Of a stretch of 20,768 bases of DNA, positions 14,489 to 20,660 are shown one piece after another. The stretch spans positions 1-20,768 of IMG/VR virus record IMGVR_UViG_3300029987_000048. One strand, written 5' to 3'. Source of the DNA: a virus. Under the pieces are notes generated by a model. That model made no database searches and was not told the origin of the DNA. It worked only from the letters and a program-made list of their open reading frames with translations. The first letter of the stretch is position 1, and each line of letters begins with the position of its first letter. Position numbers and translations under genes: made by a program.

Positions 14489-15149
14489 AATAAGAAATAA
14501 TCAAGCCATATTGGACGGATATGTTAATGCAGTATGCAGAGATTCCAAGCCGTTATTAAGTCCCCAGGGGCTTTTTGTGGAGCAAGTGAAAGAAGGAGTT
14601 TTTCAAAGAGCATTAAACAGGGCTCAAGACGTAAAACTTTTATTTAACCATGATGAAAAAAGAGAACTAGGCTCAATTGTAAATGGAAATTTACAGTTAT
14701 TCGAGGATTCAATTGGGTTACGTGCAATATGTACAGTAGACGACCCCGAAGTCGTTCAGAAAGCAAAAGATAACCAGTTAAAGGGTTGGTCATTTGGTTT
14801 TTATTCTAATAAAGACGATTGGCAAAACGCCGAACCGTATCAGCGAAGATTTATTGAAGATATGGACTTATTAGAAGTATCAATATTGGATAAAACACCC
14901 GCTTATAATGGTACAAGTATCGAATCGAGAGATAACAAAGAGGTACTAACAGAAACTAGGGGCGATGATTTCCACGCAATCGTGGAGGATATGAGCCAGG
15001 CGAAGGAATGTGACAATGTTAATTGTTGCGATAAGTGTTGTAATACAGATTGTGAGAAACACGTTGCACCTGGTCACATGGGGGAATCAAGAACTTATGA
15101 TAATTCAAAATTTCATATGGAAATGTTAAAAGTAAAGCAATTCAACTAA
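14478..15149 (+). CDS. Prohead protease, HK97 (U35) family, with C-terminal cysteine cluster
   Basis: A 223-residue capsid maturation serine protease. The catalytic core is clear: LFNHDEKRELGSI carries H58, GWSFGFY carries S105, and EVSILDKTPAYNGT carries E133. The core ends near residue 150. The C-terminal extension contains TETRGDD (158-164), the same ETR motif that recurs in the capsid delta domain, and then a compact cysteine group (C178, C183, C184, C187, C188, C192, followed by H195) that could bind zinc and is not part of the usual protease. It would digest the delta domain of the major capsid protein. SD GGGGGTGAGG precedes ATG 14478. A terminator-like hairpin overlaps the end of the gene. 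Confidence 0.88.
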   Translation: MRIEIRNNQAILDGYVNAVCRDSKPLLSPQGLFVEQVKEGVFQRALNRAQDVKLLFNHDEKRELGSIVNGNLQLFEDSIGLRAICTVDDPEVVQKAKDNQLKGWSFGFYSNKDDWQNAEPYQRRFIEDMDLLEVSILDKTPAYNGTSIESRDNKEVLTETRGDDFHAIVEDMSQAKECDNVNCCDKCCNTDCEKHVAPGHMGESRTYDNSKFHMEMLKVKQFN

Positions 15150-15164
15150 TGAGTTGCTTTTTTT
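15134..15164 (+). terminator. Terminator-like hairpin between protease and capsid genes
   Basis: AAAGCAA (15134-15140) pairs with TTGCTTT (15154-15160) and a seven-T run follows (15158-15164). The structure overlaps the protease stop codon and lies about 60 bases before the capsid start. Partial termination or RNA processing here would separate protease from capsid expression. Confidence 0.5.
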
Positions 15165-15222
15165 ATACCCAATTATAAAAAAATTAAAAATTAAATTAAA
15201 GATGTAAAGGGGAAATATACAA

Positions 15223-16365
15223 ATGAAAACAGTTGAAATTAAAAGAACTTTAGAAACAAGAGCGTTACCGCCATTATTAGAGAAAAGAAATGAATTAATT
15301 GAGGAAATGGAAACATTAGTTTCAAAAGCAGATACAGAAACAAGAGCATTGAACACGGAAGAAATTGAAAGATTCAATGTGATTAAAAATGAAGTGGCGG
15401 CGATTGATGAAACCTTAAAAGCAGAAGAAGAAACAAGAGCCTATATAATGACTCCAGGTAAGAAAAAGGAAGTTGAAGAAACTCGATCAATTGAAGAAAC
15501 AAATTTCTTGAAATACTTGCAAGGTGAACAAAGAGCATTAGACATTGGGAGCAATGGCGGAATAATTCCACAAACAATTGCAAATAAAATAATCCTTAAG
15601 GTTAAGGAATTAAGCCCAATATATGCGTTAACAACAATCTATAATATCAATGGTGATTTAGTTTTCCCAGTTTACGACGAGGCAACATCGTCAATTATAG
15701 CTGACTATGTTGAAGATTTAAGAGAACTTAACGAGGCAACTGGTAAGTTTACTACAGTTAAATTGACAAATTATATTGTTGGTTGTTTAGCTAAAGTTTC
15801 AAAGTCATTAGTAAATAGACAAGACTTTGACCTTTTAGGTTTCATAGTAAATAGGGTTGCATATGCAATTTCAATATTCATTGAAAAAGAGCTGATTACT
15901 GGGACTGCAAAAATGAACGGTCTTGAATCTTGCGGAAATGTACTTACAACGGCGGGTGCTACAATATCAGCCGACGATATAATCGACGTACAAATGGAAG
16001 TACCCGAAATATATCAAAATGGGGCGGTTTGGATAATGCACAAAACAACTTTAAAATCCCTTAGAAAGTTGAAAGATACAACTGGAGAATATCTTTTAAA
16101 TAAAGATATTACAACGGCTTTTGGTTGGTCATTACTAGGAAAACCAGTCTATATTACTGAATCATGTAATGTAGCATTAACAGGTAAAAAGGTTATATTC
16201 TATGGAGATATGAGCGGACTTTATACAAAGTTAACTAAAAATGTTGAGTTACAAATATTAAATGAAAAGTTTGCAACTCAACATGCGGTTGGTTGTGTTG
16301 GATATATCGAAATTGATTCAAAAATCGTTGAGCCACAAAAGTTAGTAGCATTAAAAATAAAATAA
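15223..16365 (+). CDS. Major capsid protein, HK97 fold
   Basis: A 380-residue coat protein. The first about 105 residues are a charged, coiled-coil-rich delta (scaffold) domain, removed by the protease on maturation. The rest matches HK97-type coat proteins: GGIIPQTIANKIILKVKELS (about 112-131), the N-arm and E-loop region with LVFPVYDEATSS, the P-domain helix around NRVAYAISIFIEKELI, and the A-domain segment GWSLLGKPVYIT followed by VIFYGDMSGLYTKL. The delta domain carries four ETR motifs (11-13, 39-41, 70-72, 86-88) and one EQR (102-104), the last being a likely cleavage site before ALDIGSNGG. SD AAAGGGG precedes ATG 15223. The gene is bracketed by hairpins with T-runs, which suggests its expression is tuned separately. 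Confidence 0.92.
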   Translation: MKTVEIKRTLETRALPPLLEKRNELIEEMETLVSKADTETRALNTEEIERFNVIKNEVAAIDETLKAEEETRAYIMTPGKKKEVEETRSIEETNFLKYLQGEQRALDIGSNGGIIPQTIANKIILKVKELSPIYALTTIYNINGDLVFPVYDEATSSIIADYVEDLRELNEATGKFTTVKLTNYIVGCLAKVSKSLVNRQDFDLLGFIVNRVAYAISIFIEKELITGTAKMNGLESCGNVLTTAGATISADDIIDVQMEVPEIYQNGAVWIMHKTTLKSLRKLKDTTGEYLLNKDITTAFGWSLLGKPVYITESCNVALTGKKVIFYGDMSGLYTKLTKNVELQILNEKFATQHAVGCVGYIEIDSKIVEPQKLVALKIK

Positions 16366-16368
16366 TCT

Positions 16369-16393
16369 AGGGGGCGTATGCCCCTTATTTTTA
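16369..16393 (+). terminator. Terminator-like hairpin after the capsid gene
   Basis: AGGGGGC (16369-16375) pairs with GCCCCTT (16380-16386), with one G-U, around loop GTAT, followed by TATTTTTAT. It starts three bases after the capsid stop codon. The next gene has its own SD (AGGGTGA), so some readthrough must occur. Confidence 0.6.
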
Positions 16394-16405
16394 TAGGGTG
16401 ATTAA

Positions 16406-16684
16406 ATGAAATATAGTGAGATTACAATTGCAGAAGTTAGCGAATATATCAGAACATCGGACGAAGATAATTTAATAAATATTCTTTTGACTGCCAGTAA
16501 AGTATTTGTTAAAAGTTATACTGGTTTAAGTATAGAGCAATTAGACCTTTACGAAGATATACCAGTCGTGATTTTATGTTTATGTGCTGAAATGTACGAT
16601 AATAGACAATTTACAGTCAGTAAAAAAGATGTAAACCCAGTTATTAAAACAATACTTGATATGTACAGTATTAATTTATTATAG
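16406..16684 (+). CDS. Head-tail connector protein (HK97 gp6-like)
   Basis: A 92-residue, mostly helical adaptor. The pattern matches gp6/YqbG-type connectors that form a ring under the portal: ITIAEVSEYIRTSDEDNLI at the N-terminus, LLTASKVFVKSYTGLS (about 27-42), a PVVILCLCAEMYDNRQ helix (about 53-68) and a short tail ending IKTILDMYSINLL. Position directly after the capsid gene and before the head-closure gene is canonical. ATG 16406 follows SD AGGGTGA. Nine bases separate it from the next gene. There are no odd features. Confidence 0.85.
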   Translation: MKYSEITIAEVSEYIRTSDEDNLINILLTASKVFVKSYTGLSIEQLDLYEDIPVVILCLCAEMYDNRQFTVSKKDVNPVIKTILDMYSINLL

Positions 16685-16692
16685 GGGGTTAT

Positions 16693-17046
16693 ATGCAAGG
16701 ATTAACAAGCAGATTAAAAAACAAGCTGGCACTTTATGGGAAGACAATTAAATTAAATGAGTTGGGGGAAGATTTATTTGAATATGATGTTATTAAGTAC
16801 CCCGTATTTGCTGAAATACTGCCCCAGGGTGGACGTAATGAACAAGAGCAAGGAAATACAACTCAAGCAATTACAAGCCATAAAATAACCATTAGAAGTA
16901 ATTCAATTGATAATCTTAAAAATGATATGTTTTTTGTATATCAGAACCAAAGATATGATATTGAATATTTTAATCCGAACTATAAATATAATGATTCGGT
17001 TGAGATATCAGCCACTTTGATTGTAGGTGAATTTAAAAATGAGTGA
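16693..17046 (+). CDS. Phage head closure / head-tail adaptor protein
   Basis: A 117-residue, beta-rich protein resembling the head-tail joining (SPP1 gp16 / HK97 gp7-like) family. It has a helical N-terminus, central YPVFAEILPQGGRNEQEQGN (about 34-53), the strand THKITIRS-like segment ITSHKITIRSNS, and MFFVYQNQRYDIEYFNPNY (about 80-98), the typical 'modification of measured or bound ring' strand pair seen in this family. It would close the portal channel after packaging and give the tail its docking surface. Its stop overlaps the next gene by eight bases. The family call is supported strongly by gene order, moderately by sequence. Confidence 0.8.
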   Translation: MQGLTSRLKNKLALYGKTIKLNELGEDLFEYDVIKYPVFAEILPQGGRNEQEQGNTTQAITSHKITIRSNSIDNLKNDMFFVYQNQRYDIEYFNPNYKYNDSVEISATLIVGEFKNE

Positions 17047-17467
17047 TGATATTTTTGATTTTAAAGAGTTGACCCAGTATGAAAAAAAGCTTGTAGACAT
17101 GGCAAGTAATAAAATGCCCCGTGAAACAATGAAGTTTATTCGTAAAGAAGGAACACAATTAAGAAAAGTCACGGTGAAAAATGCCAGGGCTAAAGTGAAA
17201 AAGAAAACAGGAAATTATTTTAAATCCATAAAAAAGGGTAGGGCGTATATTTATCAGGGGAACGGCGGTACATCAATTCGGGTTTACTCTAATCAGTCAC
17301 ATGCCCACCTTATAGAAAAGGGTCATAGGATTGTTACACCTGGGGGAACTGTAAAAGGATTTAAACCAGGCTACCATATTTTTGAGAACTCCGAGAAGGA
17401 ATTTCAAAGCCAGTTCTATAATGACATTGAGAATTTTATTGATGATGTTATTGGAAAGGGGCTGTAA
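17039..17467 (+). CDS. HK97 gp10-like tail completion protein
   Basis: A 142-residue basic protein of the HK97 gp10 family, found between head-closure and tail-terminator genes. Distinctive parts are TVKNARAKVKKKTGNYFKSIKKG (about residues 45-67), the typical N-terminal 'K-T-G-x-L/Y-xxS' signature, and the segment SHAHLIEKGHRI (about 86-97), which matches the HxxLxExG motif of the family, and GYHIFENS further on. ATG 17039 is preferred over GTG 17027 because AGGTGA (17025-17030) is the SD. The protein is thought to help complete the tail or the head-tail interface. It is overlapped at the 5' end by the head-closure gene and followed two bases after its stop by the next ATG. Confidence 0.87.
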   Translation: MSDDIFDFKELTQYEKKLVDMASNKMPRETMKFIRKEGTQLRKVTVKNARAKVKKKTGNYFKSIKKGRAYIYQGNGGTSIRVYSNQSHAHLIEKGHRIVTPGGTVKGFKPGYHIFENSEKEFQSQFYNDIENFIDDVIGKGL

Positions 17468-17468
17468 A

Positions 17469-17933
17469 ATGATTTCTTTAATTGATATTAATAAAAGTAT
17501 AGTTTCAGCTATACGAGGGGCATTTATTGGGACACCTTTCGAGAGTACCACAATGATTCCTGGGGATATATCAGAAGGGTTTGACCGACCTGGATTAAAA
17601 GTTGATTTTGATAATATTAATCTAGAAAATATAAACGCTAATTTTAAGGCTAGAGCCTTAACAGTTAGGGTTTATTTTTTTGCCAAAGATTTAAAAAATT
17701 ACAAAATTGATAACTTACAAGTTCAAGAAATAATTGAGAATACCTTTATTAAGGGTATTTGGATTAACGGGTATTATATCCCCATAAATGACATTAATGC
17801 CGAGATAGTTGACACAGTATTAACGCTCGATTTTGATATATCAATAACCGCACAAAATGAAGAACCAACAGTCAACGAATTGGGTGAGGATATTGAGTTT
17901 ATGGAGGATTTAGAAACAGATTTTAAATATTAG
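17469..17933 (+). CDS. Tail terminator-like protein (phage tail terminator / DUF6838-type)
   Basis: A 154-residue protein. ATG 17469 is chosen because of AAAGGGG at 17455-17461; a longer open frame upstream overlaps the gp10-like gene and is not needed. The sequence has an N-terminal helix (SLIDINKSIVSAIRGAF), a strand-rich middle (RPGLKVDFDNI, ALTVRVYFFA) and an acidic C-terminus (NELGEDIEFMEDLETDF). It sits exactly where tail terminators lie, between the gp10-like gene and the sheath gene, and it would cap the tail tube and sheath and join them to the head. Specific family naming is from context and memory, so function is moderately supported. Confidence 0.7.
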   Translation: MISLIDINKSIVSAIRGAFIGTPFESTTMIPGDISEGFDRPGLKVDFDNINLENINANFKARALTVRVYFFAKDLKNYKIDNLQVQEIIENTFIKGIWINGYYIPINDINAEIVDTVLTLDFDISITAQNEEPTVNELGEDIEFMEDLETDFKY

Positions 17934-17944
17934 GAGGGCATTAC

Positions 17945-19030
17945 ATGGATATTACATTACCATTATTAGATATTAATTTTAAACAATTATCGCAGTCATT
18001 CATTGCAAGAAGTGAGCGAGGTGTGGCGATATTCATTATTAGGGACGACACGGACAAAACCTTTAGTTATAAAGAATATTTAGACCAGGAGGAATTGGAC
18101 ATAGACACGGCTTTATATACCGATGATAATTTTCTCAACTTATCAGATATTGTTGGTTTTGGGGTCGCAAAATTAGTTGTCATAAGAATAGATGTGGCGG
18201 GACATATGCCCGAGGCACTAACAATTATAGGCAATAAATTGAAAACGGGTTGGGTGTCTACAGTTGGAACTCAAGAAGACTATATTGCGATTGCAACATG
18301 GGTTAAGACGAGAGCATCGGAGGGCAGAACTTACATGACTTTAGGTTATAAATTAACTATGCCCGATAATGAATTTATTCATAATTTTACGAACCCAACC
18401 GTAACGTTTAAGGATATTAGGGGTAAGGTTGTGGGAGTTAATTATATACCATCATTATTAGCAATTGCGTGTGTATGCAATGTAACTAGGGGAATGACCT
18501 ATTATATATGTAAAAACCTTAAGGAAGTTGAACCAGTTGCAGATGTTAAAACCGCTTTAAATAATGGGGAATTAATTTTAATTAATGACTTTGACAAGGT
18601 TAGAGTAGGTACGGCAATCAATTCATTGGTTACTATTGATGAAACAAAAGGAAAGTTTGAGGATATGCGTTATATAGAAATCATGGAGGCGACTAACATG
18701 ATTCAAGACGATATAAGAGAAATTTATAAAAATGATTATGTTGGAGCATGTAAAAATAACTTAGATAATCAAATGATTTTTATATCAGCAGTCAACACAT
18801 ATTTTGGAGACTTAGCAGAAATTGAAATACTTGATAATAAATATGACAATTTATCATTTGTAAGTATTGCAAAACAACGTAAAGCATGGGAGTCAATAAA
18901 ACCCGAGGCCAAAACATGGGACGATACAAAAGTAAAAAATATGTCATTTAAAAGAAGTACATTTTTAGGGGCTGACATTAAGGTGTTGGGGTCTATGATG
19001 AACCTTGATTTTGACGTATCAATCGCATAG
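17945..19030 (+). CDS. Contractile tail sheath protein (XkdK/YqbM-type)
   Basis: A 361-residue sheath subunit, showing a myovirus-type contractile tail. The N-terminus contains the short strand typical of sheath proteins (FIARSERGVAIFIIRDDT, about residues 19-36). The C-terminal sheath domain has INDFDKVRVGTAINSLVTI (about 216-234), MRYIEIMEATNMIQDDIREIY (about 241-261) and NQMIFISAVNTYFGDLAE, the usual core and linkage segment. It ends in a strand, LGSMMNLDFDVSIA, used for handshakes between neighbouring subunits. Length is close to the PBSX-like sheath. SD GGAGG precedes ATG 17945. The tube gene follows after 13 bases, and both will be needed in many copies. Confidence 0.92.
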   Translation: MDITLPLLDINFKQLSQSFIARSERGVAIFIIRDDTDKTFSYKEYLDQEELDIDTALYTDDNFLNLSDIVGFGVAKLVVIRIDVAGHMPEALTIIGNKLKTGWVSTVGTQEDYIAIATWVKTRASEGRTYMTLGYKLTMPDNEFIHNFTNPTVTFKDIRGKVVGVNYIPSLLAIACVCNVTRGMTYYICKNLKEVEPVADVKTALNNGELILINDFDKVRVGTAINSLVTIDETKGKFEDMRYIEIMEATNMIQDDIREIYKNDYVGACKNNLDNQMIFISAVNTYFGDLAEIEILDNKYDNLSFVSIAKQRKAWESIKPEAKTWDDTKVKNMSFKRSTFLGADIKVLGSMMNLDFDVSIA

Positions 19031-19043
19031 GAGGAATTAAAGA

Positions 19044-19469
19044 ATGAGTGATATTGTAAATAAAATATTGACGGGTAATTCGGGGAAAGCCTGGTTAAAC
19101 GGTCAGTTATTAGCACAACTTAAAGCCATCGAATTAAAAGTAACTGGAAAATTTGACGATGTTAATTTTTGTGGGGACAGTTCCACACATTCAAAATATA
19201 CAGGGTGGAATGGTGAGGGTACTGTTACGTTATATAAGATTGATTCAACATTAATCAAGCTTATCGCAAACGCATATAAAACTGGAATAATGCCCGATAT
19301 AAAGTTGATTACAAAGTTAACAGATGAAAACACGGGCAAGTCAGAACGTGTTGCAGTAAGTGGAATTACAATAACTGAATTTACATTAGCAAAATTCGAG
19401 GCGAAAGCAAATGTTGAAGAAGAATTACCGTTAAAGTTCAGTAAGTACGAAATATTAGACACTATTTAA
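19044..19469 (+). CDS. Tail tube protein (XkdM-type)
   Basis: A 141-residue tube protein of the XkdM/DUF2001 type. Recognisable parts are ILTGNSGKAWLNGQLLAQLKAIELKVTGKF (about residues 8-37), the conserved G-x-A-x-x-NG opening, then FCGDSSTHSKYTGWNGEGTVTLYKID (the GxGT strand) and a C-terminal FEAKANVEEELPLKFSKYEILDTI. It forms stacked hexamer rings inside the sheath, the DNA passage. SD GGAGG precedes ATG 19044. A terminator-like hairpin overlaps the stop and another strong hairpin follows before the chaperone gene, which would lower expression of downstream genes compared with tube and sheath. Confidence 0.92.
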   Translation: MSDIVNKILTGNSGKAWLNGQLLAQLKAIELKVTGKFDDVNFCGDSSTHSKYTGWNGEGTVTLYKIDSTLIKLIANAYKTGIMPDIKLITKLTDENTGKSERVAVSGITITEFTLAKFEAKANVEEELPLKFSKYEILDTI

Positions 19470-19482
19470 TAGTGCTTTTTTT
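19460..19482 (+). terminator. Terminator-like hairpin overlapping the tail tube stop
   Basis: CACTAT (19460-19465) pairs with ATAGTG (19469-19474) and is followed by C and a seven-T run (19476-19482). The stem overlaps the last codons and stop of the tube gene, so translating ribosomes would partly prevent its formation. Confidence 0.5.
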
Positions 19483-19489
19483 ATGCTTA

Positions 19490-19524
19490 AAAATAGGTTT
19501 GACGTTAAAAGTTGAGCCTATTTT
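19490..19524 (+). promoter_or_regulatory. Long hairpin between tube and chaperone genes
   Basis: AAAATAGGTTTGAC (19490-19503) can pair with GTTGAGCCTATTTT (19511-19524) over 14 positions including three G-U pairs, around loop GTTAAAA. No good T-run follows. It may stabilise the upstream tube mRNA or act in processing. Confidence 0.5.
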
Positions 19525-19557
19525 CATTAAATAATATGAAAATTTGGAGGGTTACAC

Positions 19558-19950
19558 ATGAGTAAAAAAACAATGTTAAAAGCAACTTTTAAAGACCTAT
19601 TAGAAAAGAAAATTAAGAAAGAGCAAGAGCAATTTAAAGCAAAGGATATTAATGTTACATCTATGGATAGAGCATTGACATTCATAAAACCTAAAGACGA
19701 TGTTTTACTGGACGTAATCGACGAAATAGGCGAGGGAAAAGGCACGGGGGAAATGGTACAAGCTTTTAAAACATTGATTTATCATTGTTGCCCAATGCTC
19801 CAAGATACAGAACTACAATCACAACTTGAAGTATTAGACCCATTGGACACGGTTCAAGCTATATTCGACTTATCAGACATTATGGAAATAGGGGAGCAAT
19901 TAATGGAGTTAGTAAACATTAATGCAAAAGTTGAAGAAATAAAAAACTAA
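19558..19950 (+). CDS. Tail assembly chaperone, short form (XkdN/G-type)
   Basis: A 130-residue protein that lies between the tube and tape measure genes, the fixed place of tail assembly chaperones. It begins with a basic helix (LKATFKDLLEKKIKKEQEQF), then MDRALTFIKPKDDVLLDVIDEIGEG (about 41-65) and a helical C-terminus, resembling the PBSX XkdN family. The chaperone coats the tape measure protein while the tube assembles and is not part of the virion. The 0-frame ends at TAA 19948-19950, right after the slippery A AAA AAC, so a second longer product is made by frameshifting. SD GGAGG precedes ATG 19558. Confidence 0.85.
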   Translation: MSKKTMLKATFKDLLEKKIKKEQEQFKAKDINVTSMDRALTFIKPKDDVLLDVIDEIGEGKGTGEMVQAFKTLIYHCCPMLQDTELQSQLEVLDPLDTVQAIFDLSDIMEIGEQLMELVNINAKVEEIKN

Positions 19951-20120
19951 TTGAGCATAATTCAGAATTTAATATGTATGCCTTTTATTCAGTTAGGGGT
20001 TATACATTAGACCAGTTAGCAAATTTAAGTTATTTGGAACGGGTCTTTTTGCATTGTGCCAGGGGAGAACATTACAAGGAAGAAACCGCCAAATATAAAT
20101 CTATATTTGGCGGTAAATAA
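19558..20120 (+). CDS. Tail assembly chaperone, long form by programmed -1 frameshift (G-T type)
   Basis: Reading the 0-frame to AAC at 19945-19947 and then slipping one base back gives a frame open from 19947 to the stop at 20118-20120, adding 57 residues: it starts LIEHNSEF and includes NMYAFYSVRGYTLDQL, YLERVFLHCARGEHY and ends IFGGK. The predicted total is 187 residues. The extension is protein-like, has no start codon with SD of its own, and has the YxxxxxxGYT.. LxxLxxLxxxER style of T-domain extensions in phage tail chaperones. The T part recruits tube subunits while G binds the tape measure. The conserved G/G-T frameshift in dsDNA phage tails is established knowledge; here it is inferred from sequence, not measured. 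Confidence 0.8.
19941..19947 (+). other. -1 ribosomal frameshift slippery heptamer A AAA AAC
   Basis: The heptamer is in the exact X XXY YYZ phase of the upstream gene (ATA AAA AAC) and is directly followed by its TAA stop. Slippage by -1 lets ribosomes bypass the stop and enter the 57-codon extension. A purine-rich stretch just upstream (GAAGAAA, 19933-19939) may act as a weak SD stimulator; no strong downstream pseudoknot is apparent. Confidence 0.85.
20085..20114 (+). promoter_or_regulatory. 13-bp perfect hairpin at the end of the frameshift extension
   Basis: The arm at 20085-20097 is exactly complementary to 20102-20114 around an AATC tetraloop. The stem begins ACCGCC and ends GGCGGT, covering the last codons of the chaperone extension, six bases before the strong SD (GGGGGTG, 20121-20127) of the tape measure gene. 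No T-run follows, so it is not a normal terminator. Confidence 0.6.
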
Positions 20121-20132
20121 GGGGGTGTAATT

Positions 20133-20549
20133 TTGGCAAGAACTATTTCAGCCATATTAAATCTTAAAGATAATTTTTCCAACACCCTAAAAAATACTAC
20201 TAATAATACAAAGCAATTCCAAAGACAATTGAAAATGGTCGGTAACACCGCAAAAGAAATGAAGTCCGCAGTCGTCGGGTCATTAGGTGGATTAGTTGCG
20301 GGTGTTGGATTTCTAGAAGTAGCCAAACAATCAGTTATGTTAGCGAGTAATTTACAAGAAGTTCAAAACGTGGTTGATACCACATTCGGACAGGGTGCAA
20401 AGACTATCAATGATTGGTCACAAAATGCCTTAAAATCATTTGGACTATCAGAACTACAGGCGAAGAAATTTAATGGTACTTTAGGGGCTTTACTGAAATC
20501 GTCGGGACTATCGGGAGATCTGACCTACGGACAGTTAATAACCAAATAA
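20133..20549 (+). pseudogene. Tape measure protein, 5' fragment interrupted by an insertion sequence
   Basis: The first about 130 codons of a tail tape measure gene, TTG 20133 being placed five bases after SD GGGGGTG. The N-terminus (NLKDNFSNTLKNTTNNTKQF) has the usual coiled-coil start. VGSLGGLVAGVGFLEVAKQSVMLASNLQEV (about 47-76) is the hydrophobic segment and TTFGQGAKTINDWSQ with KSFGLSELQAKKFNG (about 88-117) are family hallmarks. Full tape measure proteins have several hundred to over a thousand residues. After GLSGD (about residue 129) the sequence changes character and a stop comes at 20547-20549. The remaining part, if present, should lie beyond the right edge. Loss of this protein would abolish tail formation. 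Confidence 0.8.
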
Positions 20550-20595
20550 TTTCCAAAATCCATTTTAAGAAAAAAATCGACTTTAAAATAATGAA

Positions 20596-20656
20596 AAACC
20601 ACCAATTCTAGTGTAAAATTGATTTGCAACAAACAATTTACCAAGAAAGGTGGTTT
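20596..20656 (+). promoter_or_regulatory. SD-sequestering inverted repeat upstream of the transposase
   Basis: AAACCACC (20596-20603) is exactly complementary to GGTGGTTT (20649-20656), which overlaps the transposase SD (AGAAAGGTGG, 20644-20653). RNA started upstream of 20596 would fold and hide the SD; RNA started inside the element, for example from TGTAAAAT (20612-20619), would lack the left arm. This is the known logic by which several ISs avoid activation by external transcription. Confidence 0.5.
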
Positions 20657-20660
20657 CTTC

